Of a stretch of 64,000 bases of DNA, positions 16,225 through 24,901 are shown piece after piece. This stretch comes from Rossellomorea marisflavi (lineage in GTDB: Bacteria; Bacillota; Bacilli; Bacillales; Bacillaceae_B), in the NCBI RefSeq assembly GCF_001274775.1, contig NZ_LGUE01000004.1, positions 728,163 through 792,162 on the forward strand, written 5' to 3'. The stretch's first letter is position 1. Every line of letters starts with the position of its first letter. Position numbers and translations under genes: made by a program. The notes under the pieces are model-generated. The model did not search any database and was not told the origin of the DNA. It was given only the letters and a program-made list of their open reading frames with translations.

Positions 16225-17352
16225 ATGAAGACAGAAACCGCTTCAAAGGGCATGACGATTGATCATGATCCTTGGGAAGCCTACCTTGACGTCGATGAAC
16301 ACGGGGATATGACCCTGTCGAACATCGAATTCACGACGACGACCCTCTGCAATATGAGATGCGCACACTGCGCCGTCGGTTATACCCTTTCGCCAAAAGA
16401 TCCGAGTGCCCTTCCGATCGAGATGATCCTGGGAAGACTCGACGAGATCAAGACACTCCGTTCCCTTAGTATTACCGGCGGGGAGCCGATGATGTCCAAG
16501 AAATCCGTGGAGAATTATGTTCTACCACTCTTGAAATACGCCCACGAGCGAGGCGTGAAGACGCAAATCAACTCGAACCTTACCCTCGACCTGGATCGAT
16601 ACTTGATGATCGCCCCGTATCTTGATGTGCTCCATATTTCCCACAACTGGGGAACAACGGATGAATTCATCGATGTCGGGTTTGCCAATATGGAACGAAA
16701 GCCTACAAGAGAGCAGCGCCAAAAGCTGTTCGACCGTATGATCGAGAACAGCCGCGCCCTTTCAGAACATGGGGTTCTCGTCTCTGCGGAAACGATGCTC
16801 AACAAAAGCACCCTGCCGTATCTTGAGAAAATCCACCGTCAAGTAGTGGATGAAATGAAGTGCGGGAGGCATGAGATTCACCCTATGTACCCATCAGACT
16901 ATGCCTCCAGCCTTGAATCATTAACCCTGAAAGAAACCTCCGATGCCATCCGCGATATCCTCTCATTCCGCGACGAGAATGTATGGATGCTCTTCGGAAC
17001 ACTGCCGTTTTATCCGTGCAGTTCTTCAGATGAAGACCTTGAACTTCTTCAGACACTGTACAAAAGCAAAAATGTGAGCGTGCGTAATGATCCGGACGGC
17101 CGTTCACGCCTGAATGTGAATATTTTCACTGGTGATGTAATTGTCACGGACTTCGGTGATACGCCTCCGCTCGGGAATATCAAGACCGACACCCTTCCCG
17201 AGGTATACGACCGCTGGAAACAGCAGCCGCTTGCAAAAGAGCTGAACTGCCATTGTCCTGCAGCACGCTGTCTGGGACCGAATGTTCTTGTAAAATCTAT
17301 GTACTACAAAGACGTAGACTTCTCGACCCGGGAAGCCAGGATCACACGTTAA
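16225..17352 (+). CDS. yfkAB: Radical SAM protein YfkAB
   Basis: The 375-residue protein has the radical SAM cluster motif CNMRCAHC (CxxxCxxC) near residue 42, GGEP for SAM binding, and a C-terminal CHCPAARC (CxCxxxxC) near residue 345, the defining second motif of the YfkAB family. The reaction is unknown. The start at 16225 has GGAGC eight bases upstream. It is the expected neighbour of yfjT and yfkD. Confidence 0.9.
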   Translation: MKTETASKGMTIDHDPWEAYLDVDEHGDMTLSNIEFTTTTLCNMRCAHCAVGYTLSPKDPSALPIEMILGRLDEIKTLRSLSITGGEPMMSKKSVENYVLPLLKYAHERGVKTQINSNLTLDLDRYLMIAPYLDVLHISHNWGTTDEFIDVGFANMERKPTREQRQKLFDRMIENSRALSEHGVLVSAETMLNKSTLPYLEKIHRQVVDEMKCGRHEIHPMYPSDYASSLESLTLKETSDAIRDILSFRDENVWMLFGTLPFYPCSSSDEDLELLQTLYKSKNVSVRNDPDGRSRLNVNIFTGDVIVTDFGDTPPLGNIKTDTLPEVYDRWKQQPLAKELNCHCPAARCLGPNVLVKSMYYKDVDFSTREARITR

Positions 17353-17353
17353 T

Positions 17354-17386
17354 GAGAAAGGGGCTTATGGCTCCTTTCTCTTTTTT
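17354..17386 (+). terminator. Rho-independent terminator of yfkAB
   Basis: GAGAAAGG...CCTTTCTC stem directly after the stop, followed by six T. Confidence 0.85.
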
Positions 17387-17871
17387 CATCTGATGGACAG
17401 TGCAAAAATGAACTGCTCTCCGATTTTCCCTATCTTCCTCCGCCCCGTATCATGGTAGCCTGTCTGCCTGTATAAAGTTTGAGCCGGGATATTTTTATGA
17501 TTCACGACCAACACGATTTCATTGCAGGCTTCAAATTCCAGCCTGACCCATTCCTTCACGATCTGCATGGCTTTTTTTGCATATCCTTTTCCCTGCTGTC
17601 TGTGATCGATTGACAAAGCGGTCAGGAGCATGGCATGCGGATTGTCCGTGTACTCCTTCACCCTGTCTGTGGAATGCAGCAGAAAAAATCCCACCGGCGT
17701 TCCTTCCGCAAGGATCACCACCCGATACTGTCCTTCCGCTTCTTCCCACACCTGTTCAGGCAGAGCGGTAAACTTCGCCTGCTCAGGCGGCAATTGAAAT
17801 CCTTTCAAATACTCGACGTGCTTTTCCTGAAATAAGCTCAGCGCTACTTCCTCTATCTGTGTCATATCCAT
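17386..17871 (-). CDS. GNAT-family N-acetyltransferase
   Basis: ALSIDHRQQGKGYAKKAM is the acetyl-CoA binding motif A and NIPAQTLYRQTGYHDTG the motif B. 161 residues. Resembles spermidine/antibiotic-type GNATs by general pattern only; substrate unknown. Convergent with yfkAB and sharing its terminator. Confidence 0.85.
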   Translation of the reverse strand: MDMTQIEEVALSLFQEKHVEYLKGFQLPPEQAKFTALPEQVWEEAEGQYRVVILAEGTPVGFFLLHSTDRVKEYTDNPHAMLLTALSIDHRQQGKGYAKKAMQIVKEWVRLEFEACNEIVLVVNHKNIPAQTLYRQTGYHDTGRRKIGKIGEQFIFALSIR

Positions 17872-17972
17872 CCCTCCTCCTCTTCATCTTACCAAACCTG
17901 CCTACTATATGCCCAAGCACCAAATCACGCTCCGCCCATATCCTATATCATCATGAAAAGAAGGTGATGCGT

Positions 17973-18554
17973 ATGACGAAATATATGGATTATACTGCTG
18001 ACTCCGCTCAGTTCAGCTTCGATCTGAACAAAAGCCCCCTTTTCAAGCTCAATAGCCAAAACCTGATCAATGTCCTTGGAGTCCAGCATCTGAACACCCT
18101 TGAAAACTCGTCCCTTCTTGATATCTTTCTCAGCAAGGGATTCTATGTGGAGCCCCACTATCATCAGAATGCATCTGAACTTGTGTACTGTATATCCGGT
18201 GAAGCCAGGGTCACCCTCTTGAATCCCTTCACAAGGCAGCTGATCAATGAAGTCATCACTCCGGGTATGGTAGCCAATGTCCCTCAAGGCTGGTGGCATT
18301 ATGAGGAGGCTCTTACGGACGACACGCATCTTCTGGCCATCTTTGATGCCCCGACCCCTGAAGTCATCCTTGGCTCCGATATCCTCGCCCTTACTCCTGC
18401 GAAAGTGATGGCGGAAACATATTGTATCGACGAGAAGATGTGGAAAGATGTCACGGCACCGATCCATCCGGGTACATACATCGGCCCGGCCTGCAAGGCG
18501 GAACGACCGGTGTCCCCGTCCTATTACCAGCCTGCCCCGATCCGCTACGTGTAA
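17973..18554 (+). CDS. Cupin-domain protein
   Basis: A single cupin barrel: PHYHQNASELVYCISGEARV is motif 1 (two metal His and Glu) and NVPQGWWHYEEALTD motif 2 (third His). N-terminal segment SPLFKLNSQNLINVLGVQHL and an extended C-terminal region ending PAPIRYV. 193 residues; function not predictable (similar proteins are oxalate-decarboxylase-like or storage/regulatory). Start chosen at the ATG at 17973 with AAGG eight bases upstream. Confidence 0.75.
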   Translation: MTKYMDYTADSAQFSFDLNKSPLFKLNSQNLINVLGVQHLNTLENSSLLDIFLSKGFYVEPHYHQNASELVYCISGEARVTLLNPFTRQLINEVITPGMVANVPQGWWHYEEALTDDTHLLAIFDAPTPEVILGSDILALTPAKVMAETYCIDEKMWKDVTAPIHPGTYIGPACKAERPVSPSYYQPAPIRYV

Positions 18555-18561
18555 AAAAACA

Positions 18562-18597
18562 AAAAGCACTGCGGAATCGGATTCCGTAGTGCTTTCA
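18562..18597 (+). terminator. Rho-independent terminator after cupin gene (bidirectional)
   Basis: AAAGCACTGCGGAATC and GATTCCGTAGTGCTTT form a near-perfect stem; A/T runs on both sides. It overlaps the stop codon of the small gene on the minus strand. Confidence 0.85.
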
Positions 18598-18759
18598 TTG
18601 TCGTCGATCCCTCGGAACAAGTTCTTCCAATTGTGGATCGATCTGATGATAGTCTTTGCTTTTAACGTGCGCTGCATAGTTCCTCGCCTTTCGTGCTTCA
18701 TACCAGAAACGGGCGCTGACGATCACAACGAGTGCCAGGCTGAAGATCATGAGATACAT
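18595..18759 (-). CDS. Small membrane protein, 54 aa
   Basis: Starts MYLMIFSLALVVIVSARFWY (one N-terminal helix), then a basic and polar tail ending VPRDRRQ. GGAGG lies eight bases before the ATG at 18759, which supports translation. Lies between the cupin gene and yfkD. No family recognised. Confidence 0.6.
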   Translation of the reverse strand: MYLMIFSLALVVIVSARFWYEARKARNYAAHVKSKDYHQIDPQLEELVPRDRRQ

Positions 18760-18816
18760 CGGGCTCACCTCCATTATTTCAGAATATTCTAATTATTGTA
18801 TCATACTGGGCAAAAG

Positions 18817-18854
18817 AAAAAAAGGGGGGAATCTCTTTAATACCCGATTCCCCC
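18817..18854 (-). terminator. Rho-independent terminator of yfkD
   Basis: GGGGGAATC...GATTCCCCC stem followed by seven T on the minus strand, 12 bases after the yfkD stop. Confidence 0.85.
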
Positions 18855-18865
18855 TTCCAATAAAC

Positions 18866-19690
18866 TTATCTTGGTGTTTCAGTGGCCATGAAGCCGAAAT
18901 GGACATGATCCTGAATCGGAATCCAAGCCCCGACTCCCTGTGAGGTTACATTTTTGACGACGATGGAACGCTTCGTACCTTTCATGACAAGGTAAACTTC
19001 CCCATAAGTGACCTTTCCTTTTTCATTGATGGCCGGAGCATATGCATATAGATACCCCATGCGCCTCGGGGAGATGTTATATACCTGATCTTTCTTCGTA
19101 CCTGCTCCGACAATCGTCTGGAAAGCAAGAGGCAGATTGGATTTTTCCGTTGCTTTGATAAGCATCATCTTCTGGACGTCTTCCGCATGGGGAACCTTTG
19201 CGGTCAAGCCACCCTTGACGGCTTTCTGGGACTCCTGAACATAATGGATCTGATGATTCGCCGTCCCCCCGCGATTATCGAAATAGTTCGTATTGATCTT
19301 CTGGAACTCCCAGTTAGGCGATGTTTCAGTTGAAGAATAGTTAAGTGGCCATTCCCCAAGATAAATCGTTGCGCGGAGACCGATCGTCGGCGCCGAGTTG
19401 ACCGTCGACTCATTCAGGATCTTGATGAGGTTCGGATTCTCGATATCCACATTGGATGTCTCAATCAGCTTCTGTGCCCACTCACTCGGCTGAAGATAGG
19501 GCTGATCCTGAGTGGAATTGGGATACGTATTCTCTTTCGTGATGGTCAGGACGGAATTGGGCACCTTGACCTCGGAGCGGGAAGGCGCTGCCGGGGCCGG
19601 CTGCTTCTTCGGCTCCTTTTCTGCATGAAGGACTGCCGTCCCGGTTATGAAGAAAAGAATGATGATGGTGATGATGCGAATGGCTTTCAT
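18866..19690 (-). CDS. yfkD: YfkD-family secreted protein
   Basis: A 274-residue protein with an N-terminal signal peptide (IITIIILFFITGTAVLHA), a Pro-rich linker, then a domain with SVLTITKENTYPNSTQ and GLRATIYLGEWPLNY that I recognise as YfkD. Function unknown. The ATG at 19690 has AAAGGAG ten bases upstream. In B. subtilis yfkD is directly beside yfkE, as here. Confidence 0.8.
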   Translation of the reverse strand: MKAIRIITIIILFFITGTAVLHAEKEPKKQPAPAAPSRSEVKVPNSVLTITKENTYPNSTQDQPYLQPSEWAQKLIETSNVDIENPNLIKILNESTVNSAPTIGLRATIYLGEWPLNYSSTETSPNWEFQKINTNYFDNRGGTANHQIHYVQESQKAVKGGLTAKVPHAEDVQKMMLIKATEKSNLPLAFQTIVGAGTKKDQVYNISPRRMGYLYAYAPAINEKGKVTYGEVYLVMKGTKRSIVVKNVTSQGVGAWIPIQDHVHFGFMATETPR

Positions 19691-19785
19691 ATAGTGGTGA
19701 CTCCTTTCAACTTTCTGTTTGCCATTAGCTTTTCCTCCCCTTGGCACCTTATCCACCTTCCCATCTTGAAAGAATCTGGAAACAA

Positions 19786-19813
19786 CAAAACCGGCCGTGA
19801 TTGCCACGACCGG
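19786..19813 (-). terminator. Terminator of yfkE
   Basis: ACCGGTCGTG-GCAAT-CACGGCCGGT stem followed by TTTGTTGTTT on the minus strand. Confidence 0.7.
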
Positions 19814-19819
19814 TCTCCC

Positions 19820-20875
19820 CTATAGCAGATAAAACCCGATGCCCATGATGACATAGGCTGCCAGGAGCGTCGCCCCCTCGAACCAGTTCGTCTCCCCGTC
19901 ATTGGAAATGACGATGGTCACAAGGACCGCCGACACCATGGCTACGAGCTCTGGTATCGTGAATACAAGAGGCATGTTTGTCTGGAAGAACAGTGAAACC
20001 AGTACCAGGACCGGTGCCACAAACATCGCGACCTGAAGCGTGGAACCGACGGCGATTTCAACTGCCACATCCATCTTGTTCTTGAACGCCATGATGATAG
20101 CGGATGCATGCTCGGCGGCATTCCCGACAATGGCCACAATGATGACCCCGATGAACAGCTCACTCCAACCGAAGGTACGGCCCACTTCCTCGAATGTATG
20201 GACGAGGCGCTCCGACACATACGCAACGGCCACCGTGGATAAGAGAAGGATCAGGATCGCCTTCCCCTTGCTCCATTCCGCCTCTTCCTCCTCATGAGCC
20301 TTGGCATTTTCATTCTGCTGATACACACCGCGATGGGTCACCAGCTTGAAGAACAGGGCACACAGGTAAAGGGCGATAAGAATGATGGAGATCCCTATAC
20401 TAAGCGTCATGGTCTTGGACTCATTCATCTCCATGGAGAAGATCTCTGGAATGACAAATGCCACGATCACGGCAAACATCAAAAGCCCTGAATTATGCCG
20501 GGCATCAAACACATTGAACTTCTGACGCTTATACTTCACGCCCCCGATAAAGAACGATAGTCCTGCGACAAGGAGCAGGTTCCCAAGCACCGACCCCGTC
20601 AAAGACGCCAGCACCACCCCGATCAAACCTGCTTTCAAGGCAAAGATCGAAATGATCAATTCTACGGCATTCCCGAAAGTCGCGTTCAACAGTCCTCCGA
20701 TCCGTGGACCAGACACCACGGCCAAACTCTCCGTCGCCCTTCCCATGAATGCAGCAAGGGAAATGATCGTCAAACAATAGATCACAAACATCAGAACACT
20801 CGACCAGTGCAGCAGCGATCCGGCCACAGAAACGGGAACCCCGATAAACACCAGGCCTGCAAATACCTTATTCAT
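19820..20875 (-). CDS. yfkE: Ca2+/H+ exchanger of the CaCA family (YfkE/Cax)
   Basis: 351 residues with eleven hydrophobic segments and the two alpha-repeat motifs GLLNATFGNAVELI and GNAAEHASAI, whose acidic residues bind the cation. An acidic loop (HEEEEAEW) separates the halves. YfkE is a crystallised Ca2+/H+ antiporter; it exports Ca2+ across the plasma membrane in exchange for protons. GAAGG lies upstream of the ATG at 20875. It marks the left flank of the RiPP insertion. Confidence 0.9.
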   Translation of the reverse strand: MNKVFAGLVFIGVPVSVAGSLLHWSSVLMFVIYCLTIISLAAFMGRATESLAVVSGPRIGGLLNATFGNAVELIISIFALKAGLIGVVLASLTGSVLGNLLLVAGLSFFIGGVKYKRQKFNVFDARHNSGLLMFAVIVAFVIPEIFSMEMNESKTMTLSIGISIILIALYLCALFFKLVTHRGVYQQNENAKAHEEEEAEWSKGKAILILLLSTVAVAYVSERLVHTFEEVGRTFGWSELFIGVIIVAIVGNAAEHASAIIMAFKNKMDVAVEIAVGSTLQVAMFVAPVLVLVSLFFQTNMPLVFTIPELVAMVSAVLVTIVISNDGETNWFEGATLLAAYVIMGIGFYLL

Positions 20876-21134
20876 ACCTATTTCCTTCTTTCCGAATAAA
20901 AATATGATTTCACTTGCTTCTATTAAAGATTATCTTGTTCAAACAACGGCTAATTATCCTACTCCCCTTCCTTACAAGCAATGCCCTTTGTGAAGGTTTT
21001 ATTCCCTCCTGGTATGAAAATCAATCCTCTTGTGTCCACGCGCTCATGAAATTCAAACGGGAACATATTTGAAAGCCCACTTCAACTCCCATAGGGACCT
21101 GTGGTCCTGGAATCGAGATAGAGAAAAAAATAGT
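20876..21134. other. Gene-free stretch upstream of yfkE
   Basis: No open frame with a ribosome binding site is seen. It should hold the yfkE promoter, which I could not place with confidence. Beyond it the repeat zone begins and no gene occurs until 22488. Confidence 0.5.
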
Positions 21135-21262
21135 CCGTTCCTTTCCGCTGCAGGCGCTTGCTTTCCGCAGGGAGGAAGTCGAGCCTCCTCAGCTGCGCTT
21201 CCGGGGTCTCGAGCTTTCCTCTATTCCTGTCGGAGTCAAGCGCCTTCCGCTTCAATGCACTC
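21135..21262 (+). repeat. Dispersed repeat, copy A1
   Basis: Starts CCGTTCCTTTCCGCTGCAGG, ends CTTCAATGCACTC, with an internal GGAGGAAGTCGAGCCTCCTC inverted part. About 128 bp. Nearly identical to copies A2 and A3. Confidence 0.9.
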
Positions 21263-21360
21263 TTTGGTGTTCACAAGCGTGAGTGTTCATCAAGATCTCC
21301 ATGACCCTTCTTGTAAAGCATGGACTCTTCATTGAAATGGAGATAGAAAAAACACGTGGA

Positions 21361-21488
21361 CCGTTCCTTTCCACTGCAGGCGCTTGCTTTCCGCGGGGAG
21401 GAAGTCGAGCCTCCTCAGCTGCGCTTCCGGGGTCTCGACCTTTCCTCTATTCCCGTCGGAGTCAAGCGCCTTTCGCTTCAATGCACTC
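21361..21488 (+). repeat. Dispersed repeat, copy A2
   Basis: Same edges and length as A1. It is preceded by a flank (AAAGCATGGACTCTTCATTG) that recurs before A3, so A2 and A3 are part of a larger duplicated unit. Confidence 0.9.
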
Positions 21489-21646
21489 TTTGCTTTCACA
21501 AGAGTGAGCGTTGGTCGGTCATTGCGTGCATCCTAACTAACAATAAAGCACAAATCTCTTTTGAATATGATTTTCTTAAGATTATACGATGTGTGTTGAT
21601 TCAGGCGGAAATCACTCCTGGTTTTGAGATAGAGAAAACACGCGGG

Positions 21647-21705
21647 CCGTTCCTTTTCGCTACACTTTTTGGTGTTGACAAGCGTGAGTGGTCATCAACA
21701 GCACC
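21647..21705 (+). repeat. Dispersed repeat, internally deleted copy
   Basis: CCGTTCCTTTTCGCTACAC joins the left edge straight to the right flank (TTTTTGGTGTTGACAAGCG); the central ~110 bp are missing. Looks like a deletion remnant of an A-type copy. Confidence 0.7.
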
Positions 21706-21765
21706 ATGCCCCTTATTGTAAAGCATGGATTCTTCATTGAAATGGAGATAGAGAAAACACCCGGG

Positions 21766-21893
21766 CCGTTCCTTTCCGCTGCAGGCGCTTGCTTTCCGCG
21801 GGGAGGAAGTCGAGCCTCCTCAGCTGCGCTTCCGGGGTCTCGAGCTTTCCTCTATTCCCGTCGGAGTCAAGCGCCTTCCGCTTCAATGCACTC
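21766..21893 (+). repeat. Dispersed repeat, copy A3
   Basis: Full-length, nearly identical to A1 and A2, with the duplicated left flank ending GAGATAGAGAAAACA. Confidence 0.9.
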
Positions 21894-22076
21894 TTTGGTG
21901 TTATGAAGCATGCTAACTTGATAATGGGTGGGGTACCTTCATTAAAGAAGAAAATCTAAGTAGGGAATCCAAGAATACCGTCTGTCCACGATGGCTATTT
22001 TCATGGAAGGTATGTGCTGTCTCTCGTGCCAAAAACGATGCGATGTGAATCTTCCATCCCACCCTCCTAATCATCC

Positions 22077-22201
22077 AAGAGTGCCTTGCAGCGGAGGCCG
22101 GTCGACTCCTGCGGTTAGGCGGACGGGGGAGACCCCGCAGGCACGAGGAGGCTCCACCGATCGCCCCGCGGAAAGCGACCCTCCGCAGCGAAAAGGCACG
22201 G
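22077..22201 (-). repeat. Dispersed repeat, inverted copy B1
   Basis: Opposite orientation to A copies: GCAGCGGAGGCCGGTCGACT, then GAGACCCCGCAGGCACGAGG, GCCCCGCGGAAAGCGA. Same family with a different middle, close to B2. Confidence 0.85.
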
Positions 22202-22297
22202 TCTGCCTTCTCCCTTAACCCTTCATAAAAATAGATCGGGATGCGGATCCACCTGTCTATCACGAGATGATGGGAACCAAATCCCCTTCAATCATCC

Positions 22298-22423
22298 AAG
22301 AGTGCCTTGCAGCGGAGGCAGGTCGACTCCTGCGGTTAGGCGGGCGTGGGAGACCCCGCAGGCACGAGGAGGCTCCACCGCACGCCCCGCGGAAAGCGAC
22401 CTGCCGCAGCGGAAAGGCACGGA
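22298..22423 (-). repeat. Dispersed repeat, inverted copy B2
   Basis: Nearly identical to B1, both preceded by AATCATCCAAGAGTGCCTTG. It lies about 65 bp from the end of the RiPP cluster. Confidence 0.85.
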
Positions 22424-22487
22424 CCCTCACCAAAAAGAACCCGATAAAACAAAAAAGCCGCCACCCATCAGGAATGACGACCACACC

Positions 22488-23222
22488 TCAATACTCCTTC
22501 GACCTCGACTTCACGAAAATCAATCCCAAACACAAGAACACAATAAACACCAGATACAACACATTCACCATCTCCACACCCGACCAGTGCCATACCCCGA
22601 GCAAGATCTCCTTCATATGATAAAACGGATTGATATCCACAAAAAACTTCAAATACCCAGGCAGCTGATCCGTCGGGAACATCAACCCTGATCCGAACAG
22701 CACATACTGGAACATGATGATCGTATACGGAAGCACCTGACGCGAGTTCTTGAACAGATTATGCGTCGACAAACTGAACAACAGCGTAATCCCGATCACG
22801 ATCACAAACGTCAACAGGAACACAATCATATGATCCGTGATGGTCGTCTTGAACACGAATACCCCGATGGCAAGGATTTGGGCAAACCCGAGAAGCGAAA
22901 GCAGCACACCGCGTATGACGTACGTGAAAATGATCTGATAAATGCTGATGGACGACAGTACGAGCCGCTTATGAATCCCCCGCTCCTTCTCCGTTACATA
23001 CTGCAGACCGATATTGAAGAATAGGACAAGGAATGAAATGAGTAATCCATAGATCGGGATATACGGTCCGAAGTTCTCAGCCCCGCCTATCGTATTACTG
23101 AAGATCTTCATGAAAACGAAAAAGAAGATGCCCGGCAATATCATGATGGGAAGGGCGAAGAAAGGCTCCCGGAAGAAGACTAGGAAATCATACTTACTAA
23201 GTTTGATCAGCGATTTATTCAT
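22488..23222 (-). CDS. ABC-2 type permease of the RiPP exporter
   Basis: A 244-residue protein with six hydrophobic helices and the ABC-2 signature region (SRQVLPYTIIMFQYVLFGSG; PTDQLPGYLKFFVDINPFYH). Its start overlaps the ATPase stop by eight bases. Together they form a two-component exporter; as the last genes of the precursor operon they most likely export the product and/or give self-protection. No other immunity gene is visible. Confidence 0.85.
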   Translation of the reverse strand: MNKSLIKLSKYDFLVFFREPFFALPIMILPGIFFFVFMKIFSNTIGGAENFGPYIPIYGLLISFLVLFFNIGLQYVTEKERGIHKRLVLSSISIYQIIFTYVIRGVLLSLLGFAQILAIGVFVFKTTITDHMIVFLLTFVIVIGITLLFSLSTHNLFKNSRQVLPYTIIMFQYVLFGSGLMFPTDQLPGYLKFFVDINPFYHMKEILLGVWHWSGVEMVNVLYLVFIVFLCLGLIFVKSRSKEY

Positions 23223-23946
23223 TGGCCGCCTTCCTTTCTTTGATCACGTTGAAATAGGCTTCTTTGAAGTATAGGGTGCCGTGCTTATGCTTCAGCTCCC
23301 TCGGATTTCCCCGTTCTGCGATCATGCCCTTATTCAGGATGATCACTTCATCGGCGTACATATCCACTTCTTCAAGGGAATGAGTGGACAAGATGATGGT
23401 GGCTCCCTGCTCTTTGGCAACGGAGATATTCGTCCACAAATCGTTCGTTGCTTCCGGATCGAGACCGGTCGTCGGTTCGTCCAGGAAGAGGATCTTCGGT
23501 GAGTTCAGGAACGCACACGCGAGGAGGATCCGTTTTTTCCACCCCCCAGACAGCTTCTCGAACTTCACGTTCAGATGGGATTCGAGTGAGAAGATCTCGA
23601 TGACGTGGCGGACACGCTCTTCATTGATGTTATGGAAGGAAGCAAACAGGTCGAGGATCTCGGCAATCTTGAGATAAGCGTACATCCCACCTTCCTGGAA
23701 GACCACTCCGATATTCGAGCGGATCTTGGACAGATTCGCTGCTTTGGACAGGTCCATGCCGATGAGCTCTACTTCTCCTGAGTTCCACGGCTTCAAGGTC
23801 ATGAGGATCTCTAGGAGGGTCGTCTTTCCAACCCCGTTCGGTCCCATCACGGCCAGGATTTTATTTTCCTCCACCTTGAAGGAGATATTGTTCAAGATCG
23901 TTTTCGAACCATAGGCTTTATTGAGGTTATTCACATTGAGGATCAT
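23215..23946 (-). CDS. ABC transporter ATP-binding protein of the RiPP exporter
   Basis: Walker A GPNGVGKT, Q-loop GVVFQEGG, signature LSGGWKKRI, Walker B ILFLDEPTTGLDP and the H-loop STHSLEE are all present. 243 residues. The ATG at 23946 lies nine bases after AAGGTGG; an upstream in-frame TTG is less well placed. Only two bases separate it from the E1-like gene stop. Confidence 0.9.
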   Translation of the reverse strand: MILNVNNLNKAYGSKTILNNISFKVEENKILAVMGPNGVGKTTLLEILMTLKPWNSGEVELIGMDLSKAANLSKIRSNIGVVFQEGGMYAYLKIAEILDLFASFHNINEERVRHVIEIFSLESHLNVKFEKLSGGWKKRILLACAFLNSPKILFLDEPTTGLDPEATNDLWTNISVAKEQGATIILSTHSLEEVDMYADEVIILNKGMIAERGNPRELKHKHGTLYFKEAYFNVIKERKAANE

Positions 23947-23948
23947 GG

Positions 23949-24899
23949 TTACCAACCACCTTCTATGTCGATTAATTTGGAATTGAAGCTATCGTTATCA
24001 AATGCAAAGGCACCGTTGATGGGAAGCTGGACATCTTCTGCCAAGTGTTTGAGCGTATCTTCATGAATGAAATAAAGGATCCGCTGGATGAGACCCGCTT
24101 GGATCATGGACTGGGGAACGGTAGGAAGGGCAGGCGTCCCACCATGGATCTTCCTGAATTCCGTGTATCCATAGCTTTCTTCTTTCAGCACCAATGGTCC
24201 GACGGTGAATTCATCGGTGTAGCATCCGTAGTGCACGGCGATCGATGAAGCGATCTGGCCCAGAGCCCTGTCTGCATCGATCAGATTCAGTTCAAGAAGC
24301 CGGTTATCGATGATCCAGACTCCCTCCTGGTCCTCCGGAGTGACCCATTGGACCCTCTCCCCGTAAAGCTCTTCAACCGAACTGGACCCGTGCATGGTCA
24401 AGAGCTTTTGAAGCTGGATATCCTCCCGTTCACTCAGAGAGGGCTCCATGATCGAGACGCTCATCCCCAGTGATGACAGGGTCCGGCTGAGGGTAAGGCT
24501 GGTTTCACTGATTCCCCAGAGGATGAAGGTTTTCTTCCCTTCAGGTCCCAGGTAAGTTTCATAAAGCGATTCCGGACGGATTGACCTCCCGAACTCATAC
24601 TGTATGTAATCCTCTTTCAAAGCGGGACTTGTGAACCCCGCTAGGTCGAACAATCGCGGATGTGTCTGCAGCAGCTTCATGGCAAGCTTTCCTTCAATGC
24701 TTCCACTCAAGCTTTGAAGGGAGACGAAATGCCTCAGGACCGCTTCAAAATCCAGTTGGACCTTTTCGAATTGAGGACCGAGATTGAATTTGAGGATGAT
24801 CTTTTCTTCCTTTTTATCAAGAACGATGACCTCACGCCGGTCCCTCGGATTGGATAGGATCATATAGTCGTCTTTCAACCTGATCACTTGATTCTCCAT
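23949..24899 (-). CDS. E1-like (Ocin-ThiF-type) RiPP cyclodehydratase partner
   Basis: Residues 1-85 look like a winged-helix leader-binding (RRE) region (REVIVLDKKEEKIILKF, then a helical FEAVLRHFVSLQSL). Residues 124-150 look like a Rossmann strand-turn-helix (KTFILWGISETSLTLSRTL). The C-terminal part keeps the FTVGPLVLKEE segment (231-240) that in canonical partners leads into a CxxC zinc site, but here the cysteines are absent. 316 residues. The start at 24899 follows GGAGG by six bases. Assigned by pattern and context; it should bring the precursor leader to the YcaO enzyme. Confidence 0.65.
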   Translation of the reverse strand: MENQVIRLKDDYMILSNPRDRREVIVLDKKEEKIILKFNLGPQFEKVQLDFEAVLRHFVSLQSLSGSIEGKLAMKLLQTHPRLFDLAGFTSPALKEDYIQYEFGRSIRPESLYETYLGPEGKKTFILWGISETSLTLSRTLSSLGMSVSIMEPSLSEREDIQLQKLLTMHGSSSVEELYGERVQWVTPEDQEGVWIIDNRLLELNLIDADRALGQIASSIAVHYGCYTDEFTVGPLVLKEESYGYTEFRKIHGGTPALPTVPQSMIQAGLIQRILYFIHEDTLKHLAEDVQLPINGAFAFDNDSFNSKLIDIEGGW

Positions 24900-24901
24900 C
24901 G

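Noticed and set aside
21135..22423. Insertion sequence
   Set aside because: No transposase frame and no terminal target duplications could be seen; only short non-coding repeats.
22424..22487. Terminator after the ABC permease gene
   Set aside because: GGCGGC followed by a T run occurs on the minus strand, but no convincing stem partner was found.
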